The notes under the pieces were generated by a model. It worked only from the letters and a program-made list of their open reading frames with translations. It had not been told where the DNA came from and ran no database searches. A DNA stretch of 64,000 nucleotides from Kingdonia uniflora (Eukaryota > Streptophyta > Magnoliopsida > Ranunculales > Circaeasteraceae), in contig JACGCM010002399.1 in assembly GCA_014058105.1 (NCBI GenBank), positions 323,501 through 387,500 on the forward strand. The letters are read 5' to 3'. Both the position numbers and the translations under genes were made by a program. Shown here one piece after another: positions 53,631 to 64,000 of the stretch (positions are counted from its first letter, which is position 1; every line of letters starts with the position of its first letter).

Positions 53631-56150
53631 TGTCACACCCCAAAATCCAATAATCGGTAAGCTTGACCAATTACTAGATTCGAAGCTATACAGGTCGGGG
53701 AATCCGCAGATTCGCCCCATGAACAACTGAGTCATAGGCAAGTTTATGCTCAGTCATTCACTTAAAGCAATAATCATCAGAGTAAAGAAAGAATAATAAA
53801 GAAGAAGAAAAATATATATATACATATTAGACTGAAATCATAATACAATATCTCGAATAAAGTACAGCGACATATGCTGAGATCACATACAGAAAGTCTA
53901 AACTAAAGAAGATCTACAATGGCAATACTGGCTCCAATCAGGCTGAAGCTTAGCAATCAAAGCTACTCAACCTCTGAATGGGGGGAACAAAGCCAGAGTG
54001 AAAAAAACCACGGCTCACTAATACCCAACAGAGCTAAATAACCTACTAATATAATAAGCGCAGTGAAGAGGGTGAGGTAAATGAGATAGAGAAGTTTTAA
54101 AGTAAAAAAATAGTAAACTAAGTGATTATGATCCAGATAGAGAGTTATAAGAATAGAAGAATAGAGATAGGAGTTTAGAGAAAAGGAATAGTGATAAGGA
54201 ATAATGATAAGTGATGATGATATGATATGACATGATGAACTGGGATAATCCTACAATTATCCCAAATGTTGTATGCTGCAATATGCTCTACTGTAGTCCT
54301 AATGTTGAATGATTGATGTTTTAAAATGTGTTCACAATCGTATTAAAAATTGTTTGATCAACCGCTAGCATGATTATCTTAAAGAGATATGTTAAGGGGA
54401 TACAATGGGTACGATTTTTGTCAAGCTCGACCAAGCTAGTGGATACTCACTTGATCAAAGTGTTCCGGGCATTTCAACCCACGGAGCCAACGTCCGAACT
54501 TTATTTTTATTGCAAGGAATTTCGACCTCACCGAGGATAAGTCTAGTACTGGATTCAAACTATCTCATACCTTCCCACACTTCCGGATGAGTATTAAAGG
54601 TATGATAGTGTTCACAGCAAGTTCTTCACCTACTATTTTAACCCGATTTAGGACTTTTGCGATCCTATCGGAGGTTAACCGATGTAGAGCTGTGTTATGT
54701 ATCTGATCTCGTTAAGTTAAAAGAATTTTACATGATTTAAAAGATGTAATAGGTCCCAGGGATCACAATACAGCAGCCGTAAACCCGGCATCACACATAG
54801 GATGACCACCTGCATAAGAGCGTGGCAAACAATCCTAACAACTGGAAGAACAGCGACTTAGTTACACTATCTAAACCTAGATGAAACAGCAACCTAACCG
54901 TCACTACAACTGACCAACATCACTCTCTAGAAGAAAAAAACCAATAACAAGAACACAGCTACGAGAATACCACACTAACAGCTTCTAACTAAACCCAACA
55001 TCCAATGAAAACTATATACCAAGTTACAGAATAATTAACTCATATGTTAATAGCTTATACAGGGAAAAGCAATAACAGACCATAACTAAATCACATGTAC
55101 CTCTCTACATAGAGTACTACTTTAATCAACATCTATTAACAAGTAGAGGAATTTATAAATGAAGGGGACTCGCCTGATAATAATCCAGAGTCCTAACGAA
55201 ACTAAAACCGAAACTCCAAAACCCATAATCAGCGACTCGGCTAACGGAACACATGACAAGCTATAACAGACAATCATAACGATAATTAATCAAACAATAC
55301 AGGAACTAATCAATAACCCGAACCCTAGAAATCAATCCAACCTCTAAACGGATGAAAAGAATAAAAGGAATAGGGAAATTACTCACCAAGGATAAAGGCA
55401 AAGATCACGGCGTGGAATCGGCGAGCGAGGGAAAGGATTGGATTCAAATTTGGGGAAGAGGGGATTCTGATTTAGGGGAGAGAAATGAGAAAGAGGAATG
55501 AAATGAAAAATATACCCAGAAGGAAGAAAATAATTGCCAGACTCGCTCGAACGAAAAGGAGGTCGTTCGAACGAAGAGGATCTGAAGACAAAAATTCCAA
55601 GGAGGTACCTCAGTCGTTTAAACGAGAAAAGGGTCATGCGAATGGTCACAGAAGTCGTGCGAATGGACATAGAAGTAGCTCGAATGACTAGAAGATCATG
55701 GGCCAAGTTTCAGGAGATAAGTCAACTCATTTAAACGAAAATGAACCTCGTTCGAACGACTACTGGAAAATCACAAATTTTCCCAGTTTCACACGAACAC
55801 CCACACGCAGAAACAACCCACACACAAACACCACAACAACAATAACCACGACTCTACCAACCCAACCACGGGATCCCAAAACCTCAACACAACCACCTCC
55901 TCCTAATAACCACCGAAACACCAAAAACGCAAAAAAGGAATCTAACTCCAAAACCTACCCCAAAGGAATAAAATGGATGCATAATGGATAGAAGAATATA
56001 TGCAAAATATATGCGGATCTACAAGGCAATAGGAATGTATGCGGAAGCTTAATGTAAAGTAATAAATGCAGATGCTAAATGGATAGGAATATATGCAGAA
56101 AAGGGATATATACCAATAAATAATAAATAACAAAAATACAGGTCACTACA
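53631..56150 (-). mobile_element. Element I 5' LTR (Tekay/Del)
   Basis: 2,520 bp, from TGTCACACCCCAAAATCC next to the PBS to GGTCACTACA. In element direction it is TGTAGTGACC...GGGTGTGACA, the ends typical of plant Tekay/Del LTRs, and the length also fits. The right flank is GTGCT. The matching 3' LTR is not in the window, so the element lost its 3' part. Confidence 0.85.
55535..55770. repeat. Cluster of TTCGAA/TTTAAA motifs in LTR I
   Basis: GGTCGTTCGAACGAAG (55561), CTCGCTCGAACGAAAA (55543), CAGTCGTTTAAACGAG (55611), GCTCGAATGAC (55678), TCATTTAAACGAAAA (55728) and CCTCGTTCGAACGACTA (55748). The same CGTTCGAACGA core is repeated in LTR G. Confidence 0.7.
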
Positions 56151-56953
56151 GTGCTACTCATAATCCTTCTCCTTTGCAACTTTAGCCATCTCTTCAGTGC
56201 CAATGATGGACGAGATAACAATAGAAGAACAAAGAGAATCACTAGTGAAATTTTTACACAAAATAGAGTATGAACAGCCGCCACCCAATAGGGTAATTAT
56301 AGGCCTCACGTGACGGTTTGACATACCCCTTCGAGACCCTTTGGCTAGTCGTCTGGCAGTTTGCCTAGCACATCTCTACTCAAATTCCTGCACCCTTTAC
56401 TCCTAAAGGATAACAAACTATTACAATGGCGCTCTAAACCATCTAGATACATCCCTACCTCCTCTATCTTCTATATCTTTTCTAATGCAGTTCTTAAACT
56501 AACAAAAACAGACTGAATATCCGATTCCTTAAAAATTACAGCATCACCTAAAAGAATACACCTAGCAATTTTTCTTTACAAAAATATACCATATCTTTTG
56601 TTTTTTTTATCTCCTATATTCACGGGACAGTTATAAATGAACTTGCAAATTTCAAAAAAAAAATCGACAAGAAAATCTCATTACTAAATCACACATCGAG
56701 AACCTATCAATCAAAATATATTTTAATTACCATCGAGAACAATACATCTTTTGGTCATATATAGTTACATTTGAAATAAGGCCCATGATTTGTTTGTCCA
56801 CATGGAATCAGTACTCCTCCAACAGCAAGAACATCATCTTGCCTAATCTTATCCTCTATGATATACCCCATGACATCATGACGATGATTAATCATGCACT
56901 TTATATGCAAAATTGTCATACTAGATCCAGCGATTAACTTCTACTTCCATCTA
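56151..56953 (-). pseudogene. Element F antisense gene: debris between exons
   Basis: Minus strand. Frames such as GYIIEDKIRQDDVLAVGGVL near 56790-56860 and DIQSVFVSLRTALEKI near 56500 look coding, but match nothing I know or the other copies clearly. Confidence 0.4.
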
Positions 56954-57109
56954 TTCTGGTAACATCCTTACAACATTTAAAGGGCCCTGAGGAGGAAATA
57001 CATTAACAAGTGACAGATGCCCAACATACCGTTCCTCTACTTCAGCCACCTTAATGACCAAACAACCTTCCTCTGCATCATGCTGACGATGTGAGCGAGT
57101 TCTCATCAT
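56954..57109 (-). pseudogene. Element F antisense gene: AEG-LAIK exon (short)
   Basis: 51 codons: MMRTRSHRQHDAEEGCLVIK, VAEVEERYVGHLSL. It aligns with MVRTHFQRAHHVLEGCLTIK, IVEVWEKIFG of C, so an F-type antisense gene continues right of element I. This supports I being inserted in F. Confidence 0.6.
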
Positions 57110-57523
57110 TGCAACAGACCTCTACACCTTCTTCTAAACAAAGATATTTGTTTATAGAAGAAGTACTCTAAAAATATATATACAACACCAGTCAAATATA
57201 CTGGCCCTACATTCGCGCAGCACATCATGAGATTTTTCTTCTTCCAGACAAGAGTCAACATCACAAATTCCTTAATGTTCTTCTCAACATAACAACTAGC
57301 AAATAGTAATTGTATCATTAAATGGGCGATTGTGGTAGGATATTTCCTAGATTCGATAAAACAATGTTATCAGAGCCATATCAAAGATATTCAATCATTT
57401 GAGAAGATTCCATATCCACAATAATAGATCTTTGTGAAATTGTGTCGTTGTACATAATCCGTGAAGTTCGCCTACTTCACACAAAGATAGGAGAAATATT
57501 ATTTGTAATTGCTTACCTGTATC
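57110..57523 (-). other. Element F, 5' part of antisense gene
   Basis: The 70-codon frame 57106-57318 has no firm match; the first ORF would be expected here. The right edge is J's LTR. Confidence 0.4.
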
Positions 57524-58142
57524 TACAATGGCCTAATTATGTAAGCTTGATATGGCTTGGAATTAGCTCTTACACCAGTGTTCCTGTGACAAAAATTAAT
57601 TTTAAAAAGAAAGATGACACAAGTGATTTAGCATGGAAAACCTCTAAATAGTTAAAAAAAAACATGACCTCGAGTTGAGGATTTTTATAATAGTAACTTT
57701 TATTTCTTGAGGCTGATAACTTATTACAAGTGATCTCTCGACTTATAAATACTTGAATCTTGTTAATGAAAAGTTTTGCATGTTTTGAGAATCATGAAAA
57801 TTAAGTTTTCTTGGTAATTTCTCATGTATTTTTCTGGTCCTTGTCTCTTCTGGAACTTTTTCTTTATAAAGGCCTTCTCCGCAATTCTTCATCGTGCTAA
57901 AGAACGTTCTCTTAACAATATGGTTAGTAGCGGTTGACTGAGTAACCATTAAGTTTGTGAGAGACTGGTGTCTTTGACTTGTGCTTTTCAGTTTGAGCTC
58001 AACCCACGTTCTTCATCTGTTCGAAGAGCAGGTGGTAATGTTGACTGTTAAAGTTGTATGTATAATGTGTGAGTCTGACATGGAGGTAATTTGAATTGGA
58101 AACAAATAGATTTGGGGCTAAATCGAGAGGTAGGCCCCTATA
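57524..58142 (-). mobile_element. Element J 3' LTR
   Basis: About 619 bp, related to E's LTRs along its length (TACAATGGCC, GCTTGATATGG, TGGAAAACCTCT, GGACCTTGTCTC-type block, GCCCCTATA). The left end is decayed. PPT-like ATCGCCCCTTCG follows. J is a closer sister of E than of C, and continues right beyond the window. Confidence 0.8.
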
Positions 58143-58403
58143 ATCGCCCCTTCGCAATTGAAGTCAGGAGTAGCTTTGGTTGAGAAATAGTTTGTGGGTA
58201 TATAGGTATTCGGGTTTAAAGTTTGTAAATGAAGGAAGTAATGATGTGGATTTGACTGCATAGAAATTGCGCGTGTTATGGGGGGATGTTTCGCATTGAA
58301 TATTAATGGGAATATTGATGTATACGACAGTTAGGGTTTGGAGAGTTTCTTCTGTATTAAATAATGACGCTTGGAAAAATGTACCTACACATTAAATGTA
58401 GGG

Positions 58404-58413
58404 TTATATAAAT
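58404..58413 (+). promoter_or_regulatory. TATA box of element J antisense gene
   Basis: TTATATAAAT, 67 bp before ATG 58481, in the same conserved block as in E. Confidence 0.6.
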
Positions 58414-58480
58414 AGTACATGTACCGAGGTTTATGGAAAAGTACGTTTGTTTGTTGCCAAATTCTCTAAAAGTTTTGACG

Positions 58481-58970
58481 ATGGTGAAGACCTAGAGGAT
58501 GGTTCTTGAAGAAAGAATTGCTATTGAGATGCAAAAGTTGAAGTTGAAATACTTTAGTGATCAGTCCATAGAAATTCCTACCCCCGTTCCCGTTCCTCTA
58601 ACGTATCAAGGTCTATTAAAAGAGGAAGTGGCTAAAGCTGAGGAAGATTTTTACTATATGTGGAATTTCATTAGGTTTTCGTAATAGGCGAGTAACGTTA
58701 GATTTGTCTCCGCATCCTTCTGGAGGACAAGGTTTGGAAGATAGATGCGGGGATGGGCGTAACTGTGGGGCAGTTGCACTGATCTCTTATGTATAATTGG
58801 ATTCAAAGGTCGGGCCCTCTTCATCTTTAACAACTCTGAGGAGGTGGTTGTTATTGAGGAGGCGACGGTAGTAGTGGATAAGGGAGGCGGAGAATGGAAG
58901 TCTGCTTCTGTACTTCCATTGTTCCTTGGCGTTAAGAAGACCTTTTGTTTAAAGAGTGGTTTCAAGCGCT
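58481..58970 (+). pseudogene. Element J antisense gene: first exons
   Basis: ATG 58481: MVKT, a stop, RMVLEERIAIEMQKLKLKYF, IEIPTPVPVPLTYQGLLKEE, VAKAEEDFYYMWNFIRFS and a stop at 58682. Then, after a frame change, the acidic block VVVIEEATVVVDKGGGE near 58850-58890. Confidence 0.65.
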
Positions 58971-59744
58971 GAGTCCTTCTATTTCATGCCCAGACTTTCT
59001 CCAAACCAAGTTTCTGGTCAGAGTAAGATGGTGTAAAAAAAGGACCTATGGTGACTTCCATTGCCTATCTTGCATCAGAGGATTCTTGGAGTAAAACATC
59101 ATTGAAGTCGGATGAACTAAAAGATTTAATGTTTTGGAGTGCCTGTGAGATTTGTTATCTATAAAAGTACTTGACAAACTTGTTATAAGTAATGTACCTG
59201 ATGTTGGAGTACTTAAAAGACTTGCTATCTGTAAGGTACCTGAAAGACTTATTATCTGTAAAGTACTTGTAATTTGTATTCGAGCCGAATAAAATTTGTT
59301 ATCTAAACTCTGTGTTGATATATGTACGAAATAACTCTTAAAATCAAACTATGAAGGATCCGAAGATTTATGAATATATAATGGAATGTTATGTATGAGA
59401 TTAGAACGCACAACGTGATTATTATTATCGAGCTTTAACATGAAATATGAATAATATATGATGTTCGACCTAGGGGCTCAAATTTAGGGGAGAGAGAAAA
59501 CTGTAAATGTTTTCATGAAGGGGAACTCAAGCTCAGGGAGGTCATCTTGAAAAATTAGATTTGGAAAGAATAACTCGATATGAAATAGGTCTAACTGACA
59601 GAGGACGATAGGGAGAGATATGTTCAGATAAATTTTCTCAAGATACTAGGGTTTTTTATTATGAAAGAATAGGAAAATATTGCAAAATGTGGTGGATCCG
59701 CAACAATCTAAAAAATTGATAAAATAGGGGATAAAAGAACTTTA
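58971..59744 (+). other. Element J antisense gene: probable intron
   Basis: AT-rich. Contains short internal repeats of GTACCTGA/AAGTACTTG with CTTGTTATC-type spacers (59160-59280), also seen in E near 27790-27870. No coding block. Confidence 0.45.
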
Positions 59745-60028
59745 AACAGGGAGAATTCGTTATGCCACTGAGGTGCGGATGACGATAAAGATAGCTGAAG
59801 TACGGGAGCGAATTTTTGGTTTACTGGACTATGATGCTGAACTGCTAGTGAGGGAGTGTCAACTTGAAGGCTTAGATTAGATGGGTAGGGAACTTGAGTA
59901 TGAACGTCGTTTCTTTGAGGAGTTGTTTCGGGAAGTAATGTCAGATTCTGGAGCTCAAAAAGATGTTATGAGATTGATTATTGAAGAGGATATCGAATTA
60001 GAAGATGTGAGGATTGTTAGAGGCTAAT
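59745..60028 (+). pseudogene. Element J antisense gene: AEG-LAIK exon
   Basis: Reads TIKIAEVRERIFGLLDYDAE, LLVRECQLEGLD, a stop, MGRELEYERRFFEELFREVM, ending DIELEDVRIVRG and TAA. Counterpart of E's 28280-28573. Confidence 0.7.
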
Positions 60029-60280
60029 TGATCGGATGTGGTTTATCAGGACATCAGGGGTGTTTTAGGTACAATTATATCTGAGGTGAATAAAGTAAAT
60101 ATAACTTGAGGTGGCATGAATGTATGTAAAGAGTTTGAATTATGGGTAAATAAATGAAATGGGAAAAAAGCTTGAATCGATCATCTATTGTTGTGAATGT
60201 TGTTTGTGACTGTTGTGAAAAATGAATTTGAACATTTTTAAATTTTTGAGAACTTTGGAAATGACATCAGCACTTCTATT

Positions 60281-60318
60281 AGAAGAAGAAGAAGAAGAAG
60301 AAGAAGAAGAAGAAGAAA
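60281..60318 (+). repeat. (GAA)n microsatellite
   Basis: About 12 AGA/GAA units in the intron-like region of J's antisense gene. Confidence 0.9.
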
Positions 60319-60399
60319 TAGAAAAAAGGCCAATAGCTTTTGATTTTGTAACTTGTGTAAAAGCTGCAAAAATCTGATTGCATGTAAGTGGGAGTCATC

Positions 60400-60839
60400 A
60401 TGAGTACAGGGAGGTCAAAGAGAAATTTGGAAAAGAGAGATGAAAATAGACACTAATATAGGGCAAAGGGTAATAATGGGAAATCATTTTTATCAAAAAG
60501 GTGCAAGATGTCTGACATTGATAGTGGAAAGGATGCCTCGCTCCCAAAACTGAGGACGGTTCATGCGAGGCTCAATAACTACCAGTAGTTAGAGAGAGAA
60601 AATATAAATAATGTTTCATCTTCGTCATTCAAATGTTTCTCAACTTCTGAAAACTTGAAGATCAGTGGGAGAGGAAGGAGAAGAAATAGCAGAGAATCTC
60701 ATAAGAAATTAATTTAGAGTGATCAACAGTCAAAGCTTCAAAGAGTTGCAGAGACTGAGTCATGAAGGTGGTTATACAGTAGCGTTATGACCGAAGGATT
60801 TGGTACTGTATCAGATTTACATTCTGACATAAAAGGTTA
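60400..60839 (+). pseudogene. Element J antisense gene: basic/serine-rich exon
   Basis: Blocks KRCKMSDIDSGKDASLPKLR, TVHARLNNYQ, and a Ser-rich stretch, ending DLHSDIKG; matches E's 28890-29326. Confidence 0.6.
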
Positions 60840-61079
60840 ATAGAGGATTTATTATGTTTTGAATGGTTTGTTTTTGAAGATCATATTTTAGGTTAGGCAA
60901 ATCTTAAAATTACTATCTACAGTAATCTATAAAAACCTATTTGATATATGATATATGAAAGATATATGTATGTGGGCGATGTATATGTAAAATATAATGA
61001 TGGATACCTAAACCTGTATGTAGGTCAATCGTGAGGAGTGCTGTGTAGGATCAAACCCTCATCTGTAGAGTTGTAGTGA

Positions 61080-61832
61080 TATGGATATTTTACCTGTCAA
61101 TGAGGCATCGACCTCTGGTCAATCAGATTCTGAGATTATATTGTTCGATAGGAAGGAAGATGTAGGGTTAATCAATTTCTAGATTTCCCTGGAAAATTGG
61201 TAACCTATCCTCCGAATTCGTATGCTTTCAAAGAGTTTTGTAAAGTTAAGGCTTCTATAGGGGGAAGATGAGGTAGTTGTATAGAACATGCTAGTAGGTA
61301 TTTTAGGAGTTGTATTGTAGGATCTGGGGAGGAATACATTTTTTCTTGGCTGATTTGGAGAAAGAGAAAAAAGATAGGGTTTTAAATAAATCGATCTCTA
61401 AGGAGTACTTTGATGGGAATGTCTAGGGTGACCTGGTAGAAGGTTTTTTGTGTTACCTGCCTTAGTTAGAGTACGGGTTGAGTCTTCCCCTTGGCAATCT
61501 GACAAAAGGGATTATGAACATTATCAGGGCATATCCTACTTAGTTGAATGGGAACATGTGGGAGGTGATAAATGTTTATGAATTTCTGAATAAGCTGTGA
61601 GAGGAGGATGAGAGTGAGATGAGGTTATCTGCTGAGAATTTCTGAATATGGAGTAAAATACTTTTCTGCAAGTAGAGGGGCATATTTTTCGTGAGCTTGA
61701 CTCAGCCTCAATTCTTTAATCTGAACTCAGCAGGACAACCATGGAATAATAATGTGATATGGGTGAAGGGTGATTGCCTTCAAAGAGATGATGAAGAACC
61801 CATAGAACTTCTGCATAGATTTGTAAAACAAA
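61080..61832 (+). pseudogene. Element J antisense gene: core domain exon
   Basis: YPPNSYAFKEFCKVKASIGG, CIEHASRYFRSCIVGSGEEY, SKEYFDGNV, LEYGLSLPLGNLTKGIMNII, LNGNMWEVINVYEFLNKL, NSAGQPWNNNVIWVKGDCLQ, then a GT donor at 61833. More damaged than C or E. Confidence 0.72.
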
Positions 61833-61919
61833 GTAAGTATATAATAATACATAATGAACAAGATTGATATGTTAAAATTCCATGTTGCTCTGCTGATAAT
61901 AATGTATTGTTATTGATAG

Positions 61920-62933
61920 GTCCTCAATCCAAGGTGACGAGGAAGGAGTCTTTGTTGAATACAGTCGCTCAGGAAGGGACAGAGCTCGAGGCTGTACTAA
62001 AAGATCTTGATATTAGCAGAAAGAAACGTGCTAACAGCTGATCCAAGAAAGTTCAAAAGTCTCAATCGACGAGGCTAATGATGGACGTTGATGGCAATAA
62101 GAAGAAAGGAACTGATAAGAAGAGATGAGTGAATCTACCCAAGGCCTCTGGAGTAGACTTCACTGGTATGCCAGAGTTGACTACGTTGAGCAAACTAGCT
62201 CAAACATTTCCCAAGAAGAAGATGCTGAAGCGTGGTTCAACCTTTGGAACCATAGGAAGTGGTAAGGTCGCAGGAGAGATGAAAAAGGGAAGGGCTGAAA
62301 CATTTAAACTGATGGGGATGAAGGTTAGAAAGGATCGACCTATTATAGAAGATGAGCTGAAAGAGGTAGAGGAAAGGGCGTGGATTGCAGCTCACAACGG
62401 GGAGGAGGATTTAAAAAAAATGGTAAGCTCATTTGCTTGAATATGTAATAAATTTTGTATTATGATTTGAGCTAACAATGAGGTCGATTTTGTTTGTTTT
62501 GTAGGCTGCTCGTCTGATGAAAGGGATATTCCATGGGGTCGAGGAGGAGAAAGCTGCGCTGAAGAAGGGGAAAGTCGAGCTTGAGAATAACGTAGCTCAA
62601 TTTATGCCTGACTTGATTAAAGAGGGGAAGCGGCTGGAGGACCTGTAGGCTTCTCAAATGGTGAAGATCAACAATCTATCCACGGAAGCGAGAGTGATCA
62701 TGGAAGAGGTAGTAACTGAGCGCGATAGACTCGAGCGCCACCTTATATCAAAGTGACATTCTGAAGTTGAGGCAAATGCCATCATGGCAGATACCTATGT
62801 TAAGAAGGAGGAAGATGATGAGGCAGAAGATGTTGCCACTAGAGTTGTGGATGAGTTGGACGGTGTCTCTCCCCAAACGGTGTGAGACAACCAAGGGGAT
62901 GACAATGAGTGTCCGGAGAGAGAAAATGAGAAG
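61920..62933 (+). pseudogene. Element J antisense gene: linker and coiled-coil exons
   Basis: After intron 61833-61919: PQSKVTRKESLLNTVAQEGT, LKDLDISRKK; then a 103-codon frame, LPKASGVDFTGMPELTTLSK, VRKDRPIIEDELKEVEERAW; intron 62423-62504; then AARLMKGIFHGVEEEKAALK, KGKVELENNVAQFMPDLIKE, ANAIMADTYVKKEEDD; then intron 62934-63054. Exon order and borders equal E's. Confidence 0.72.
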
Positions 62934-63054
62934 GTAGAGTAGAATGTCGATTTTGTAGTTGTATGCATGGTTTATAGAATGTTGTAAACTGATGGGATAT
63001 TGTTTGTCAGATGGAATTTTATAGCCTAAGTTGTTCTTGTAAACCACGTTGTAG

Positions 63055-64000
63055 GAACTTAAGGAAATGCGCCTCAGAATAAAAGAGTTAGAGACTGAGC
63101 TCACTAAAGAGGTAGATGTTTCAGTGTCCCTATTATCTTTGCAAGCGGAGCTATAGGTTAAAAAAGAGCAAGAAATATTTGACTTGTATGCTTCATTAGT
63201 ATAGATTTATAAATTAAAGAAAAAAGAGTATAGAGACAGACCAAAAACCTATTATCAGTTTAAGGGCAATGGAACTCAAATGGTGTATAGAAAATATCAA
63301 AAAATTGACTAATTAAAGTAGAGAGAACGTATACCTTAGAATTGGAAGTATGCCTTATTGGTTGTCCATTTGAGATTGTACTTCGACCTTAAGTTTAGAA
63401 GTAGTTTCACACAGTAGATGTCAAAAAATTGATATCTCCTTAGAAAAGAAATATATCTGTTAAGTAAGTATTATGAGTCAAACTTGATATGCTGTATCTA
63501 TAATGTGAAGGTCGAATTAGAAGCAACTCACCCGAGTGAAGATAAGATACGCCAATATAACCAAGAATTTGCAGAGGAATTTGATAGGATGAGATAGGCG
63601 AGTAAAGACAGGGAAGATCAACATATAAAGGTACACTTCAAGTTTGTTGAGGCAACCCAAACTGCTGTCGACCTCGCTCGGAAGATCAAAGAGAAGGATG
63701 CCAAAATTAATAAAAGGCAAAATGAGCTCGCGGAGATGAAAAAACATGCAGCGAAGCTCAAAAGCCATAATAATGTACTGATGGCGAAGAGTTGGGAAAC
63801 TGACGTGGCTTGATTCCATATACAGGCATTAGAAAGATCATAAGAAGGTTTAAATTATTCTATAGCCAGTCTGAAGGACCAAATGATTAACAAAATGAAT
63901 GCTCAGGAGAAAACTCGAGTTAATCTAGTGAATACCAAAACGAGCGGGAGCGATTGAAGAAGAAAATGGTTGATAAAGATGGCGAGCTGAAGAAAGCTAG
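63055..64000 (+). pseudogene. Element J antisense gene: coiled-coil C-terminus (runs off the window)
   Basis: Short exon 63055-63156 (ELKEMRLRIKELETELTKEV), intron 63157-63510, then EATHPSEDKIRQYNQEFAEE, TAVDLARKIKEKDAKINKRQ, NELAEMKKHAAKLKSHNNVL to the edge. Heptad-like throughout. Confidence 0.68.

Larger units (their letters stand above)
11221..57523 (+). mobile_element. Element F: old plus-strand Tat host, in four pieces
   Basis: Inferred host of the large nest. Pieces: pol (second RNase H, integrase) 11221-12788; pol end and downstream 16455-17210; antisense gene 49815-52224 and 56151-57523. Orientation agrees in all four: pol on plus, antisense gene on minus, as in C and E. G separates pieces 1 and 2, C separates 2 and 3, I separates 3 and 4, and J closes the right end. 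F's LTRs, gag, protease and RT are not seen, and the left end is truncated. The joins are inferred from content; clean target duplications were not found. Confidence 0.55.

Noticed and set aside
1..64000. tRNA and rRNA genes
   Set aside because: No stretch with B-box-like GGTTCGAATCC in a cloverleaf setting or rRNA core sequence was recognised; GGGTCGAATCCACAGGGAG at 6539 belongs to the solo LTR and has no tRNA arms around it.

Overview
The window is repeat-rich angiosperm (probably eudicot) nuclear DNA made almost entirely of nested, decayed transposable elements. I see no intact host gene, tRNA, rRNA or CRISPR array. Evidence for a plant: dual-RNase-H Ty3/gypsy elements of the Tat group (PR, RT, RH, a second RH, integrase, and an extra gene on the opposite strand between pol and the 3' LTR), a Tekay/Del-type LTR, a Galadriel-like chromovirus, and a CACTA transposon carrying pieces of plant genes. 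All identities are read by eye from motifs; lineage names are inferences. Layout, left to right. (1) 1-9041, minus strand: element B, a Tat copy (gag, PR, RT, RH, second RH, integrase, 5' LTR at 8338-9041). A second related element, A, sits in B's integrase with its 5' LTR at 1245-2053. A 1.1-kb solo LTR (6480-7590, TSD GTTAC) splits B's gag. (2) 9042-11220: unassigned DNA with one promoter-like stretch. (3) 11221-57523: a heavily decayed plus-strand Tat host, F, in four pieces, separated by G (Galadriel-like, 12789-16454), C (Tat, 17211-49814) and I (Tekay gag plus LTR, 52225-56150). (4) C has LTRs at 17211-17806 and 49219-49814 and is split by E, a minus-strand Tat element with LTRs at 46561-47139 and 26270-26820 and near-identical 5-bp flanks. 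(5) E's gag is split by a 6.7-kb CACTA element (38541-45237, TSD GTC) holding intron-containing fragments of an alpha-galactosidase gene and an EamA/DMT transporter gene. The nesting is therefore CACTA in E in C in F. (6) 57524-64000: 3' LTR and antisense gene of J, a sister of E whose pol lies beyond the window. The most informative signal is the antisense gene (aORF) of the Tat elements. Copies C, E and J share a TATA box 60-90 bp before a short conserved first ORF, a conserved core domain, a long coiled-coil tail, and introns with GT-AG borders at equivalent positions. F carries a diverged relative. In both C and E the catalytic Glu of integrase is Lys, which suggests mobilisation in trans.
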